This document shows positions 44,832 to 54,205 of a stretch of 64,000 bases of DNA, in pieces. The translations under genes and the position numbers were made by a program. Source of the stretch: Gammaproteobacteria bacterium (GTDB lineage: Bacteria > Pseudomonadota > Gammaproteobacteria > Xanthomonadales > Wenzhouxiangellaceae). The notes below the pieces were generated by a model, which was given only the letters and a program-made list of their open reading frames with translations, did not search any database and was not told the DNA's origin. Numbering within the stretch: position 1 is the first letter of the stretch; every line of letters begins with the position of its first letter. The DNA is taken from assembly GCA_003567685.1 (NCBI GenBank), contig PWYW01000065.1, positions 1 through 64,000 on the forward strand. Direction: 5' to 3'.

Positions 44832-47512
44832 CAATCTTGAGGCTCCGGGTTCAATGTGAGTATGACTTCGCAAACGCCATCGCGTGGCGGCTTCTGCCGG
44901 AAGCCCAGGTCGTCGGCCAGCGACAGCATCCGTTGGTTGTCAGCCAGCACCTGGCCCAGTAGTTCTACCACGCCGGTGTCTCGACAGTAGCGAATCAGCT
45001 TCTCCAGCAGCAGCCGGCCCAGGCCGCGGCCCTTGATATCCGAACGGACAACCACGGCAAACTCGGCGCGGCGGTAGCTGCTGTCGAATACGGCCCGCAC
45101 CACGCCCAGCGTTTCGTTGCCCGGAGGCTTCTCGACGGCAACAAAGGCCATTTCCCGGTCGTAGTCGATCTGGGTATAGCGGGCCATCTGGCCATGCTCC
45201 AGTTCCCGAATCAGGCCGAAGAAGCGAAAGCGAACGTCTTCCTGGGCCAGGCGCTGGAAAAAGGCCTGGTGGGCCGGCTCGTCTTCCGGCCGAATCGGCC
45301 GCAGCACGATGCTTTGATCATTGAAGGCCACGGTCTCGACCAGTTGAGACGGATACGGCGTGATGGCGGGCACCGGACGCGGGCCCGCCTTGGGGTCACG
45401 CAGCTCGATCCGGGCATCCAGTGCAACCAGGCCATCCGCCGAGGCCAGCAGCGGGTTGATATCCAGCGATTCGACGCTGGTTTGTTCGGTCATCAGGCAG
45501 GCAATACGGGTAAGCACGTCGGCGACCGGCCCGGTCGGAATGGCCGCCTGCGACCTGTAACCGGCCATCAGGCGAGACACCCGGGTTCGGGCAATCTGGC
45601 GACCGGCCAGGTGGTCGTTCAGTGGCGGCAAGGCCAGGGCATGATCCTTGAGTACCTCCACGGCCGTGCCACCCTGGCCAAACAGAACCACCGGGCCAAA
45701 CACCGGGTCGGTGCTGGCACCGACGATCAGTTCCAGGGCGTTTCGCTGCCGCACCATGGCCTGCACGGCCCAGCCAGTCAGACTGGCCTGCCCGTGCTCG
45801 GCCAGGCGCTGCTCGATGGCCGCAATGGCCTGACGCAGGCCCGCTTCGTCATCAATATTCAACACCACGCCGCCCACGTCGGATTTATGGGTGATGTCGG
45901 GAGAAACCACCTTGACGGCCACGGGATAGCCAATGGCCTTTGCCAGATGCGCGGCTTGATCGGTGTTTTCGGCCAGACGGGTGTCCACCACCGGCACGCC
46001 GTAAGCCATCAGTACTGCTTTGGCGTCAACCTCATTAAGCCAGCGCTGGCCCTGTTTGGCCGCTTTGTTGATTCGTTCGCGAGCACCGTCGGTGTCGTAA
46101 CGCTGGCCTTCCGGCGCGCGGGCGGGTACCTGAGTCAGCGATTCCTGATTGACCCGATACTCCACCAGGCGCAAAAAGGCCTGCACCGCTTCCTCAGGCT
46201 GCGAAAAGCTGGCCAGACCGGCATCGGAAAAGCGCCGCGAGGCTGCCCTGGCAGAGGCCCCACCCAGCCAGCAGGCAATCACCGGTTGACGCAGCGCGCG
46301 GGCCGGTTCAATCAATTCCGCCGCAATGGATTCGCTGTCGGCCAGCGCAGTGGGCGCATGAATGATCAGTACGGCATCGACTGCCGGGTCGTCGCCGAGA
46401 ATTTCCAAGGCTTTCTGGTAGCGCGCTGCCCCGGCGTCGCCGATGATGTCAACCGGGTTGGCACCCGACCAGTTGGCCGGCAAACACTGATTCAAGCGGG
46501 CAACGGTGGTCTCGCCCAACCGGGCCAGATGGCCACCGGCCAGGACCAGCGCATCGGTTGCCATTACGCCGGGACCACCACCATTGGTCAGGATGGCCAG
46601 ACCGGGACCCTTGATCGGGCGCGGTCGGGCCAGCAGTTCGGCGGTGGCGAACAAGTCGCCGATGGAGTGCACGCGCAAGGCACCGGCGCGGCGGATCACC
46701 GAATCGAACACCTCATCGCTGCCTGACAATGCCCCGGTGTGCGAGGCCGCCGCCGCCGCACCTTCAGGCGCGCGGCCAGACTTGACCACGATGATGGGCT
46801 TGTTGCGAGCCGCAGCGCGCGCCGCCGACATGAATTTCCGGCCCTGGTAGACCGACTCCAGGTATAGAAGGATGGCGCGCGTTCGACTGTCGGCGCCGAG
46901 AAAATCGATCACGTCGGCCACGTCCACGTCCAGGGCATTGCCCAGCGATACGAAACCGGAAAAACCGATACCGCGCTCGCTGGCCCAGTCCAGCACGGCG
47001 GTGGCCATGGCGCCGGATTGGGTAACAAAGGCCAACTGGCCCGCTTGGGCCATGCCCGGCGCGAAACTGGCATTCAAACCGATGGGAGGAACAATCAGCC
47101 CGACGCAGTTGGGGCCCAGCAGGCGCATACCCCAGCGACCGGCCCGCTTAAGCAACTCAGAGCTGGCCACAGCACCCGGCTGATCATCCGAACCCTGGCC
47201 AAAGCCGGCACTGATGATCACGGCAGCGCGGGTGCCGCGCTCGCCCAGCTCGTCGAGCAGATCCGGCACGGTGTCGGGCGGGGTACAGATCACGCCCAGA
47301 TCAGGCCCTTCCGGCAAATCCTTGACGTGTTTGTAGGCAGGCTGTCCTGCCACTTCGCGATGCCGTTTGTTGACCGCCCAGATCGGCCCTTCGAAGCCGC
47401 CGGCCATCAGGTTCGCCATCACTGCCCGGCCGACGCTGCCTTCACGATCACTGGCGCCAATCAAGGCCACCGAGGCGGGCCGAAAGAGTTTGTCCAGGTT
47501 GCGAGTCGACAT
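44831..47512 (-). CDS. Pat-like acyl-CoA ligase (ADP-forming) fused to GNAT acetyltransferase
   Basis: 893 residues; the start MSTRNLDKLFRPASVALIG follows AAAGGAAC. Residues 1-~690 have the layout of ADP-forming acetate-CoA ligase: CoA-binding GASDREGSVGRAVMANLM, the SHTGALSGSDEVFDSV loop, and an ATP-grasp part (YPVAVKVVSPDITHKSDVGG). Residues ~720-893 are a GNAT domain (DIKGRGLGRLLLEKLIRYC). This is the Pat/YfiQ type of lysine acetyltransferase that modifies enzymes such as acetyl-CoA synthetase. The histidine of SHTG is kept, so ligase-like chemistry is not excluded. Upstream of and coupled to the MltF-like gene. Confidence 0.9.
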   Translation of the reverse strand: MSTRNLDKLFRPASVALIGASDREGSVGRAVMANLMAGGFEGPIWAVNKRHREVAGQPAYKHVKDLPEGPDLGVICTPPDTVPDLLDELGERGTRAAVIISAGFGQGSDDQPGAVASSELLKRAGRWGMRLLGPNCVGLIVPPIGLNASFAPGMAQAGQLAFVTQSGAMATAVLDWASERGIGFSGFVSLGNALDVDVADVIDFLGADSRTRAILLYLESVYQGRKFMSAARAAARNKPIIVVKSGRAPEGAAAAASHTGALSGSDEVFDSVIRRAGALRVHSIGDLFATAELLARPRPIKGPGLAILTNGGGPGVMATDALVLAGGHLARLGETTVARLNQCLPANWSGANPVDIIGDAGAARYQKALEILGDDPAVDAVLIIHAPTALADSESIAAELIEPARALRQPVIACWLGGASARAASRRFSDAGLASFSQPEEAVQAFLRLVEYRVNQESLTQVPARAPEGQRYDTDGARERINKAAKQGQRWLNEVDAKAVLMAYGVPVVDTRLAENTDQAAHLAKAIGYPVAVKVVSPDITHKSDVGGVVLNIDDEAGLRQAIAAIEQRLAEHGQASLTGWAVQAMVRQRNALELIVGASTDPVFGPVVLFGQGGTAVEVLKDHALALPPLNDHLAGRQIARTRVSRLMAGYRSQAAIPTGPVADVLTRIACLMTEQTSVESLDINPLLASADGLVALDARIELRDPKAGPRPVPAITPYPSQLVETVAFNDQSIVLRPIRPEDEPAHQAFFQRLAQEDVRFRFFGLIRELEHGQMARYTQIDYDREMAFVAVEKPPGNETLGVVRAVFDSSYRRAEFAVVVRSDIKGRGLGRLLLEKLIRYCRDTGVVELLGQVLADNQRMLSLADDLGFRQKPPRDGVCEVILTLNPEPQD

Positions 47513-47645
47513 CCGGTTCCTTTCCCCATCGGACAACGGCCATGATGACGGATTGACCCAGTCGAGTCCAGACCGGAAAGGATCGCGACCGGCCATCGCG
47601 TCCGATCAGATACACTTCCCCGCTGGATTCCCACAACACCGATTC

Positions 47646-48416
47646 ATGAAGATTGCCAGCTGGAACGTCAACTCGCTCAAAGTCCGTCTCGACCAGGTGC
47701 GCGACTGGCTCGTTCATCAACAACCGGATGTGTTGGGTCTGCAGGAAACCAAGCTGACCGACGACAAGTTTCCCGTCGAGGCATTGGCCGAGGTCGGCTA
47801 TCAGGTCATTTACAGCGGCCAGCCCACCTATAACGGCGTGGCCCTGCTGGCACGCGAGCCGCTGGAAGACCCGGTACTAGGCATTCCCGGCTACCAGGAT
47901 GAACAAAAGCGCGCCATTGCCGCCACCGTCAACGGCGTTCGGGTGATCAATCTGTACGTGGTCAACGGCAAGGAAGTGGGCTCGGACAAATACGCCTACA
48001 AGCTCGACTGGTTGAAAGCCGTGAATGCCTGGGTGGCCGATGAAATCAAGCGGCACCCCAAGCTGGTGGTGATGGGCGACTTCAATATCGCGCCCGACGA
48101 TCGTGATGTGCACGATCCGGAAGCCTGGCATGAAAAAATTCTCTGCTCGACGCCCGAGCGTGATGCCCTGCAAGCTCTGCTGGATCACGGTCTGCACGAC
48201 AGTTTCCGGCTGTTCGACCAGCCCGAAAGCGTGTTTTCCTGGTGGGATTACCGCGCGGCGATGTTCCGCCGCGGCCTGGGCCTGAGAATTGACCTGGTGT
48301 TGTGCTCGGACGCACTGAAGCCCCTGTGCACCACCAGCTATGTCGACAAGGAACCGCGCAAGCTGGAGCGCCCCTCCGACCACGCGCCTGCCGTGGCCGA
48401 GTTCAGCCTGGACTGA
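47646..48416 (+). CDS. xthA: Exodeoxyribonuclease III
   Basis: A 256-residue DNA repair nuclease of the Xth/APE family: MKIASWNVNSLKVRLDQV, LGLQETKLTD (metal Glu), GDFNIAPDDRDVHDPEAW, RIDLVLCSD, and SDHAPAVAEF (Asp-His pair). It removes 3' blocking groups and acts at abasic sites. The MKIASWN start is the first residue conserved in the family. Divergent from the Pat-like gene; followed by a 688-bp gene-free region. Confidence 0.95.
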   Translation: MKIASWNVNSLKVRLDQVRDWLVHQQPDVLGLQETKLTDDKFPVEALAEVGYQVIYSGQPTYNGVALLAREPLEDPVLGIPGYQDEQKRAIAATVNGVRVINLYVVNGKEVGSDKYAYKLDWLKAVNAWVADEIKRHPKLVVMGDFNIAPDDRDVHDPEAWHEKILCSTPERDALQALLDHGLHDSFRLFDQPESVFSWWDYRAAMFRRGLGLRIDLVLCSDALKPLCTTSYVDKEPRKLERPSDHAPAVAEFSLD

Positions 48417-48505
48417 CGAGTAGCTGAAATTCTTTTCCTGATGACGCCTTTCACTCGACGGGTGTGCTGAACGGGCCACTGAGCAACTCAGCCTAGGGTT
48501 TCAAT

Positions 48506-49010
48506 GCCTGTAGCGGACTCCGAGCATCCGGTGGCGCCAGGCGCTTCGGGCCAACCAGGGCGTTCGGCTTGCCTGCCAGGTGCAGGCTCGCGGGAGCTTG
48601 GGTGACCTCGAGATCACACTGTCGGAGCGGATGGGTATGCGACCTCGTTGAGCTTTGTGCCAGCGAATGGAAGCTGAGGGCTTCCTGAAAGCGTCCGCGC
48701 CCCGGCCGACCCGAATCCCCTAACGCCCCCCGATGCAGCAGGCTGAAAGATCGCAAGGGGGGCATGCCCGCCCTTGCCTCAAAACTATCAGCGGTAAGTA
48801 GTGTTGTCTGATGGTGGCGCCAGCGTCGCGGCGGCGGCCCGGGAACCTTCAGCGACCAGCACACCGGCGTGAAACAAACGATATGGCAACCCGGGCCGAC
48901 CATGCCTTTGTCAATCCATTGATCGCCCAAGCCCCCGGAAATCCTCGGCCTTTGACGATGCCGATCTGACGCTGGCGCCGCCAGCAGGCGGCACCACTTG
49001 CCGCCTGGCA
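48506..49010. repeat. Dispersed modular repeat, copy 1 (plus orientation)
   Basis: This stretch fills most of the gene-free gap 48417-49104. Its first ~300 bp (GCCTGTAG-GGACTCCGAGCATC..., through AACGCCCCCCGATGCAGC and AGGCTGAAAGATCGCA) recur at 53872 in the same direction; its second half, from GATGCAGCAGGCTGAAAG to about 49010, recurs inverted at 56737-57015. It carries a near-palindrome GTGACCTCGAGATCAC at 48602-48617. Open frames here are not conserved between copies, so I treat it as non-coding. Confidence 0.75.
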
Positions 49011-49104
49011 ACAAACTCAAACAAACAAGAATTGAAGGCACACGGCTTCATCAGCCGCCAGTACGAACCCGGCAGGGCTGTACCCTGCCAGGTCAGAAAA
49101 GTGC

Positions 49105-50007
49105 TCAGCCGAGCAGCCCCTGTACGCCGCCATCGAGATTGTAGATCTGGGTAAAGCCCTGCTTGCGATAGTGTTCGGCCACGGCCTGGCTGGACACACC
49201 CACGTTGCACATGAAGACCAGCGGCAGATCCCGGTCAGCGTCTTTCAGTTCAGCCATCAAATCGGCATCCAGCGGGCGGGCGAATTCCACCGGACGGGTC
49301 TGACGATCGCCCTCCGAGCGGGTGTCCACCACCAGCAGATGCTCGCCCGCATTGAGGCGGTCCTGCAGTTCGGCCGGGGTCAGGCTCTTGACCGGCGGCG
49401 GCGCGCCGGGCAGATCCAGCGACAAGCCTTCGCCCTGAACCGATACCGTCCAGTCGATGGTTGCACCCTTGGCCCGCTGGGCCGTGACCAGGTCCATCAG
49501 AACGGTGATGCCAGCGCTTTCGGTCATGATTTCATGGCCCTGGCGCGGACCGACCTGGAACTGGGCATCCCAATCCGAACCGATGGTGAAGTGCAGATGC
49601 TGGCCCGGATAGGCGGCCAGAAATTCATTGACCTTGGCGGCCGCCTTGTCGGTGATGGTGATCTCCGGCGGGGTCCGATCGGGCTTGTCCAGCCCGAACA
49701 GCTCGTGCAGCTCACCGGCATTGAACATCTCGGTGATGATGTCGCAGCCGCCAATCAATTCGCCCTTGACGTAAAGCTGGGGAATGGTTGGCCAGTTGCC
49801 GAATACTTTGATGCCCTCGCGAATGGATTCGTCTTCCAGCACGTTGAAGCTGGCGTAAGCGCCGGCCAGCAGGCTGTCGAGCATGCCGGCCGTCTTGGCC
49901 GAAAAACCGCACTGCGGCATCTTGGGCGTGCCCTTCATGTAAAGCACGACATCGTGGGAGGCGACTTGCTGCTCAATGCGCTCGCGAACGCTGGGATCAA
50001 GGGTCAT
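49105..50007 (-). CDS. Monothiol glutaredoxin - cysteine-less A-type Fe-S-carrier-like domain - rhodanese fusion
   Basis: A 300-residue, three-domain protein. Residues 1-105 match GrxD (VVLYMKGTPKMPQCGFSAK with the CGFS Fe-S/glutathione site, NWPTIPQLYVKGELIGGCD). Residues ~112-205 resemble the HesB/IscA fold (ITDKAAAKVNEFLAAYPG...) but contain no cysteine, whereas true A-type carriers have C-x(n)-C-x-C. Residues ~208-300 are a rhodanese with VVDTRSEGDRQ and the active loop F-M-C-N-V-G-V-S-S. It probably links sulfur transfer to iron-sulfur cluster handling. The gene converges on xthA across the repeat. Confidence 0.88.
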   Translation of the reverse strand: MTLDPSVRERIEQQVASHDVVLYMKGTPKMPQCGFSAKTAGMLDSLLAGAYASFNVLEDESIREGIKVFGNWPTIPQLYVKGELIGGCDIITEMFNAGELHELFGLDKPDRTPPEITITDKAAAKVNEFLAAYPGQHLHFTIGSDWDAQFQVGPRQGHEIMTESAGITVLMDLVTAQRAKGATIDWTVSVQGEGLSLDLPGAPPPVKSLTPAELQDRLNAGEHLLVVDTRSEGDRQTRPVEFARPLDADLMAELKDADRDLPLVFMCNVGVSSQAVAEHYRKQGFTQIYNLDGGVQGLLG

Positions 50008-50096
50008 TTAAGGTAATCCGGAGTGATTTGGTCTTATTTTACAGAGTCGGGGCATCCGGCTGGATGTTCAAGGTTCGATCCGCCTATCATTGACCC

Positions 50097-51332
50097 ATGA
50101 AACCCAACTTCCAGACGGCGAGCCGGGTCCGTGAGGTTCGCTACGAAATTCGAGGCGCCCTGGCCCGACGAGCAAGAGAGCTCGAACAGCAGGGGCACGA
50201 CATCCTGCACCTGAACATCGGCAACCCCGGCGCCTTCGGTTTGCGCACGCCAGAGACCATGCGCCGGGCCGTGGTTCGCAACCTGAAATACAGCGAAGCC
50301 TATGGCCCGCAGACCGGGATTTTCCCCGCCCGGGAAGCCGTGGCCATGCAGTTCCAGGGACGCGGCCTTACCGATACCCGCTTTGACCAGGTGATGATCG
50401 GCAACGGCGTGTCGGAACTGGTCGACCTGGTCTTGCGCTCGCTGCTTGAGCCCGGTGATGAGGTGCTGGTGCCGGCCCCCGACTACCCGTTGTGGACCGC
50501 CGCCGTGGTGCTCAATGGCGGCCGCGCCGTGCACTACCCCTGCCGGGCGGAAAACGCCTTCATGCCGGATGTGTCCGAGCTGGAAAAGCTGATCACCGCC
50601 AAGACCCGCGCGCTGGTCGTCATCAACCCCAACAACCCGACCGGCGCCGTCTATTCCGAGGAAACGCTACGAGCCCTCGCCGACCTGGCTGCCCGCCATG
50701 ACCTGATCCTGTTTTCCGACGAAATCTACGATTCGATCTGCTTCGACGAGGCCCGGTTTATCCCGATGGCTCCGCTGGCCAGCGACACGCTCTGCGTCAG
50801 CTTTGGCGGCCTGTCCAAGGTGTACCGGGCCTGTGGCTGGCGGGTTGGCTGGGCCGTGTTCACCGGCCAGCTTGAGCGCGCCGAAGATTATCGCCTGGCC
50901 GTCGAAAAGCTGGCCGCCCTGCGTCTGTCGGCCAATGTGCCCGGCCAGTGGGCCGTGCAAACGGCCCTGGGCGGCTACCAGTCGATTGCCGATCTGGTCA
51001 CGACCGGCGGCCGACTGCATGCCTCGCGCCAGGCCGTGATTGATGCCGTTGAGGCCAGCGACTTTCTCGATCTGGTCACGCCGATGGGGGCAATGTACGC
51101 CTTCCCGTCAATTCGACGAGACCGCCTGCCCGAACTGGATGATCACCGCTTTGCCGCCGAATTGTTGGAGCGAAAGCATATTCTCGTCGTGCCGGGCAGC
51201 AGCTTCAACATCGAAGACCGGCATTATTTCCGCATCACCCTGCTGCCGGAAGCCGAGCAGCTCGAAGAGGCCTTCGAAGCCATCGATGAGCTGTTGACTG
51301 AAATGGCCGAGAGCCAAGAGTCCACCACGTGA
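50097..51332 (+). CDS. alaA: Alanine-synthesising aminotransferase, AlaA type
   Basis: A 411-residue fold-type I PLP enzyme close to E. coli AlaA (YfbQ). Matches include LNIGNPGAFGL, the segment VPAPDYPLWTAAVVLNGG, INPNNPTGAVYS, SDEIYD and the PLP lysine in FGGLSKVYRACGWRVGW. It makes alanine from pyruvate and glutamate. The peptidase gene overlaps its stop by four bases (GTGA), so they form an operon. Confidence 0.9.
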   Translation: MKPNFQTASRVREVRYEIRGALARRARELEQQGHDILHLNIGNPGAFGLRTPETMRRAVVRNLKYSEAYGPQTGIFPAREAVAMQFQGRGLTDTRFDQVMIGNGVSELVDLVLRSLLEPGDEVLVPAPDYPLWTAAVVLNGGRAVHYPCRAENAFMPDVSELEKLITAKTRALVVINPNNPTGAVYSEETLRALADLAARHDLILFSDEIYDSICFDEARFIPMAPLASDTLCVSFGGLSKVYRACGWRVGWAVFTGQLERAEDYRLAVEKLAALRLSANVPGQWAVQTALGGYQSIADLVTTGGRLHASRQAVIDAVEASDFLDLVTPMGAMYAFPSIRRDRLPELDDHRFAAELLERKHILVVPGSSFNIEDRHYFRITLLPEAEQLEEAFEAIDELLTEMAESQESTT

Positions 51333-53386
51333 GCGACACCACCATCGAGAACAATCCGCTGCTGGCCTCAGGGCTGCCGCGTTTCGACGCGATCAAACCC
51401 GAACATGCCGAGCCGGCCCTATGCTTCCTGCTGACCGACTATCAGGCACTGATCAAGCAGCTGACAGAACCGGGCCGAGTGCCCGACTATGCGGAACTGG
51501 TCGAGGGCGAAGCGCTGGCTAATGCTGCGCTGTCCGATTGCTGGTCGACCATTTCCCACCTGCATTCGGTCTGCAACACCCCGGACTGGCGTAAGGCCTA
51601 TGGGCGTTGCCTGGAACACCTGACTGCCTTCCACACCGAACGTGGCCAGAATCGCCGGCTGTACGAGGCCTATCGGCAGCTGGCCGAGCGCGATGACTTT
51701 CTTGAGCAAAGCGCCGCCCTCCAGGCCGCCGTCCGCCACGAGTTGCAGGCGTTCGAGCTCTCGGGTGTCGGTCTGGATGGAGAGGCCAGGGAGCGTTTCG
51801 CCCGGACCAGCCTGCGCCTGTCGGCGCTGGGCAACCAGTTTGGCAACCACGTCCTTGATGCCACCGAAGGCTTCGAGGTGGTTTTTGACAACGAACAGGC
51901 ATTGTCCGGCCTGCCCGAAGACGAGCTGGCCCTGCTGGCCGAAATGGCCCGTCAGAAAGACCGTGAAGGCTGGCTGGCGAACCTGAGCTATCCGGCCTAT
52001 CGGGCCATCATCACCTACGCTGATGACCGAGCACTTCGGGAGCGTTTTTACCGGGCTCACACCAGCCGCGCCTCCGATACCGGGCCGCAAGCCGGGCGCT
52101 TCGACAACACGCCCGTTGTCGGCGAAATGCTCACGCTGCGCCAGGAACAGGCCGAACTGCTGGGGTTCGACAATCACGCCGCCGTCAAACTGTCAACGCG
52201 CATGGCCGACAGCACCGACCAGGTTGAACATTTCCTTCAGGACCTGGCCCAACGCGCCCGCCCCCAGGCCGTCACCGAACTGGAGACCTTGAGCGAATTT
52301 GCCGCCGGCCAGGGCGCGCCGCTGCCGCTGGCCCCTTGGGACATCGCCTACTACAGCGAAAAACTTCGCCAGGCCACGCTGGGCCTCAGCCAGGAGACGC
52401 TCAAACCGTATTTTGAGCTGGAGCGCTGCTTCGACGCGCTGTTCACCGTTGCTGCCGAGCTTTTCGGCCTGAGCTTCCAGCGCGATGATCAGGCACCTGG
52501 CTGGCACGAGACGGTTCGCTACTACCGCGTCTGTGATCGCGAGGGCCGTGCCTTCGCCGGCCTGTATCTGGACCTTTATGCCCGCACGGGTAAATCCGGT
52601 GGCGCCTGGATGGGCGTCTGTCGCTCACGGCTGCGACTGAGTACCACACAAGCCTCACGCCAGCAGCAACCCGTTGCCTACCTGACCTGCAATTTTGCTC
52701 CGCCGGCACCCAACCGACCCAGCCTGCTTACCCACGATGACGTGGTCACGCTGTTCCACGAGTTCGGCCACTGCCTGCACCATCTGCTCACCCGCATCGA
52801 CTTGCCGGCCGTGGGCGGCATCAGCGGCGTGGAATGGGACGCCGTCGAATTACCCAGCCAGTTGCTGGAGGGCTGGGCCTGGGAAGCGGAGGCCCTGAAT
52901 CGGTACGCCCGCCACATTGAAACCGGCCAGCCACTGCCGTCCGATCTGCTGGAGGCGATGCAGGCCGACCGCTGTTTTCAGGGTGCCCTGGCGCTATTGC
53001 GGCAGATCGAGTTCGCCCTGACTGATCTGCGCCTGCATGCGCGACCGGGTGCAGAGCCGCTGTCGGTCATGGCCGAGGTCAACCGCGAAGTCGGGCTGAT
53101 GCCGTTGATTGAGGACAATCGCTACCTGATGAGTTTCAGCCATCTGTTCGATGGCGGCTATTCAGCCGGCTATTACAGCTATTTGTGGGCCGAACAACTG
53201 GCCCGCGATGCCTTCGAGCTCTTTCGCCAACAGGGCTTGTTCAGCCCGACGGCCGGCAAGCACCTCGCGGATGAAATTCTGTCGATGGGCGCCAGTCGCC
53301 CGATGAGCGAATCCTGGCAGGCCTTTCGTGGCCGACCGGCCCGCCTTGAGCCACTGTTGCAAAGCTACGGCATTACTGCGGCTTGA
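51329..53386 (+). CDS. prlC: Oligopeptidase A (M3 metallopeptidase)
   Basis: A 685-residue cytosolic zinc peptidase from a GTG start that overlaps the alaA stop. Zinc motif is H-E-F-G-H (VVTLFHEFGHCLHHLLTR), with the third ligand in the segment ELPSQLLEGWAWE. SGGAWMGVCRSRLRL and GYYSYLWAEQLARDAFELF are M3A hallmarks. It degrades short peptides, including cleaved signal peptides. Its stop overlaps the first possible start of dgkA. Confidence 0.92.
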   Translation: MSDTTIENNPLLASGLPRFDAIKPEHAEPALCFLLTDYQALIKQLTEPGRVPDYAELVEGEALANAALSDCWSTISHLHSVCNTPDWRKAYGRCLEHLTAFHTERGQNRRLYEAYRQLAERDDFLEQSAALQAAVRHELQAFELSGVGLDGEARERFARTSLRLSALGNQFGNHVLDATEGFEVVFDNEQALSGLPEDELALLAEMARQKDREGWLANLSYPAYRAIITYADDRALRERFYRAHTSRASDTGPQAGRFDNTPVVGEMLTLRQEQAELLGFDNHAAVKLSTRMADSTDQVEHFLQDLAQRARPQAVTELETLSEFAAGQGAPLPLAPWDIAYYSEKLRQATLGLSQETLKPYFELERCFDALFTVAAELFGLSFQRDDQAPGWHETVRYYRVCDREGRAFAGLYLDLYARTGKSGGAWMGVCRSRLRLSTTQASRQQQPVAYLTCNFAPPAPNRPSLLTHDDVVTLFHEFGHCLHHLLTRIDLPAVGGISGVEWDAVELPSQLLEGWAWEAEALNRYARHIETGQPLPSDLLEAMQADRCFQGALALLRQIEFALTDLRLHARPGAEPLSVMAEVNREVGLMPLIEDNRYLMSFSHLFDGGYSAGYYSYLWAEQLARDAFELFRQQGLFSPTAGKHLADEILSMGASRPMSESWQAFRGRPARLEPLLQSYGITAA

Positions 53387-53795
53387 GCGCTGGCCCTCAC
53401 AAACCCGGCAAGCCGGACAACGAGCTCAAACGCTGGTGGTTTGCCACCCGAAATTCCTGGCAGGGCTATCCCGGGTATTTGCCGATGAGGCGGCCTTTCG
53501 AGCGCAGTGCGTGGTTTTACTGCTGTTGCTGCCGCTGGCCGCCGGGCTGGCCAGAAGCGCGCTCGAATTCTCTCTGCTCGTCGGTATGTGGTTGCTGGTG
53601 CTGGCCGGTGAGTTGATCAATTCGGCCATCGAAGCCGCCATAGATCGGGTCGGGCCCGAGATTCACCCGCTGTCGGCCAAGGCCAAGGACGCCGGCTCGG
53701 CCATGGTGCTGACCCTGATGGTCCTGGCCGGCCTGGTCTGGCTGGCCGTTATCGTGGACCGCTTTATCGCCCGCGCTCCCACTCAAACTTACTAA
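53383..53795 (+). pseudogene. dgkA: Diacylglycerol kinase DgkA, frameshifted near residue 28
   Basis: The N-terminus of a DgkA reads in one frame from the TTG at 53383 (MSAGPHKPGKPDNELKRWW, then F-A-T-R-N-S-W-Q-G), and the rest reads in the -1 frame (L-S-R-V-F-A-D-E-A-A-F-R-A-Q, then ELINSAIEAAIDRVGPEIHP and AKDAGSAMVL). Joining them at 53464-53468 restores the family alignment (A-x-x-S-W-x-G-L...EAAFR). One base appears to be missing after CAGGGC. A shorter protein from a GTG at 53436 could still hold all three membrane segments and the catalytic Glu region, so partial function is possible. It could also be an assembly error. Confidence 0.85.
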
Positions 53796-53871
53796 AACTT
53801 TTCCTGATTACATCGATGACTCAGCCATTGCGGTGGCCACTTATCCGAAGAAATCAGCCGGGAGATTTGGC

Positions 53872-54190
53872 GCCTGTAGAGGACTCCGAGCATCCGGTGG
53901 CGCCAGGTGCTTCGGGCCAACCGGGGCGTTCGGTTGGCTTGCCGGGTGAAGGTTCTCGGGAGCTGGGTGATCTCGAGATCACATTGTCAATGCGGACAGC
54001 TTCTCGCCCTCATTGAACTCACATCCAGCGGATGGAGGTAGAGGGCTACCGGGAAGCGTCCGCGCCCCGGCCGGCCCGAAGCACCTAACGCCCCCCGATG
54101 CAGCAGGCTGAAAGATCGCAGGGGGACCAAACCCGCCCTTCGCTCCTGACCATCAGCGAGGAGCGGTCTTGGCTGATGGCGAGCGCTGGC
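53872..54190. repeat. Dispersed modular repeat, copy 2 (plus orientation)
   Basis: It fills the gap 53796-54205 between the dgkA and proA stops, which converge. It matches copy 1 from GCCTGTAG-GGACTCC through CGATGCAGCAGGCTGAAAG with scattered changes and small gaps, then diverges. It contains an exact 16-bp palindrome GTGATCTCGAGATCAC at 53967-53982. The end of the repeat lies within about 15 bp of the proA stop codon. Confidence 0.75.
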
Positions 54191-54205
54191 GCAGTCCCGG
54201 GCGGG

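Noticed and set aside
48493-49041. A 182-residue minus-strand open frame in the gap after xthA
   Set aside because: It falls inside the dispersed repeat, is not preserved in the other copies, and shows no domain or ribosome site.
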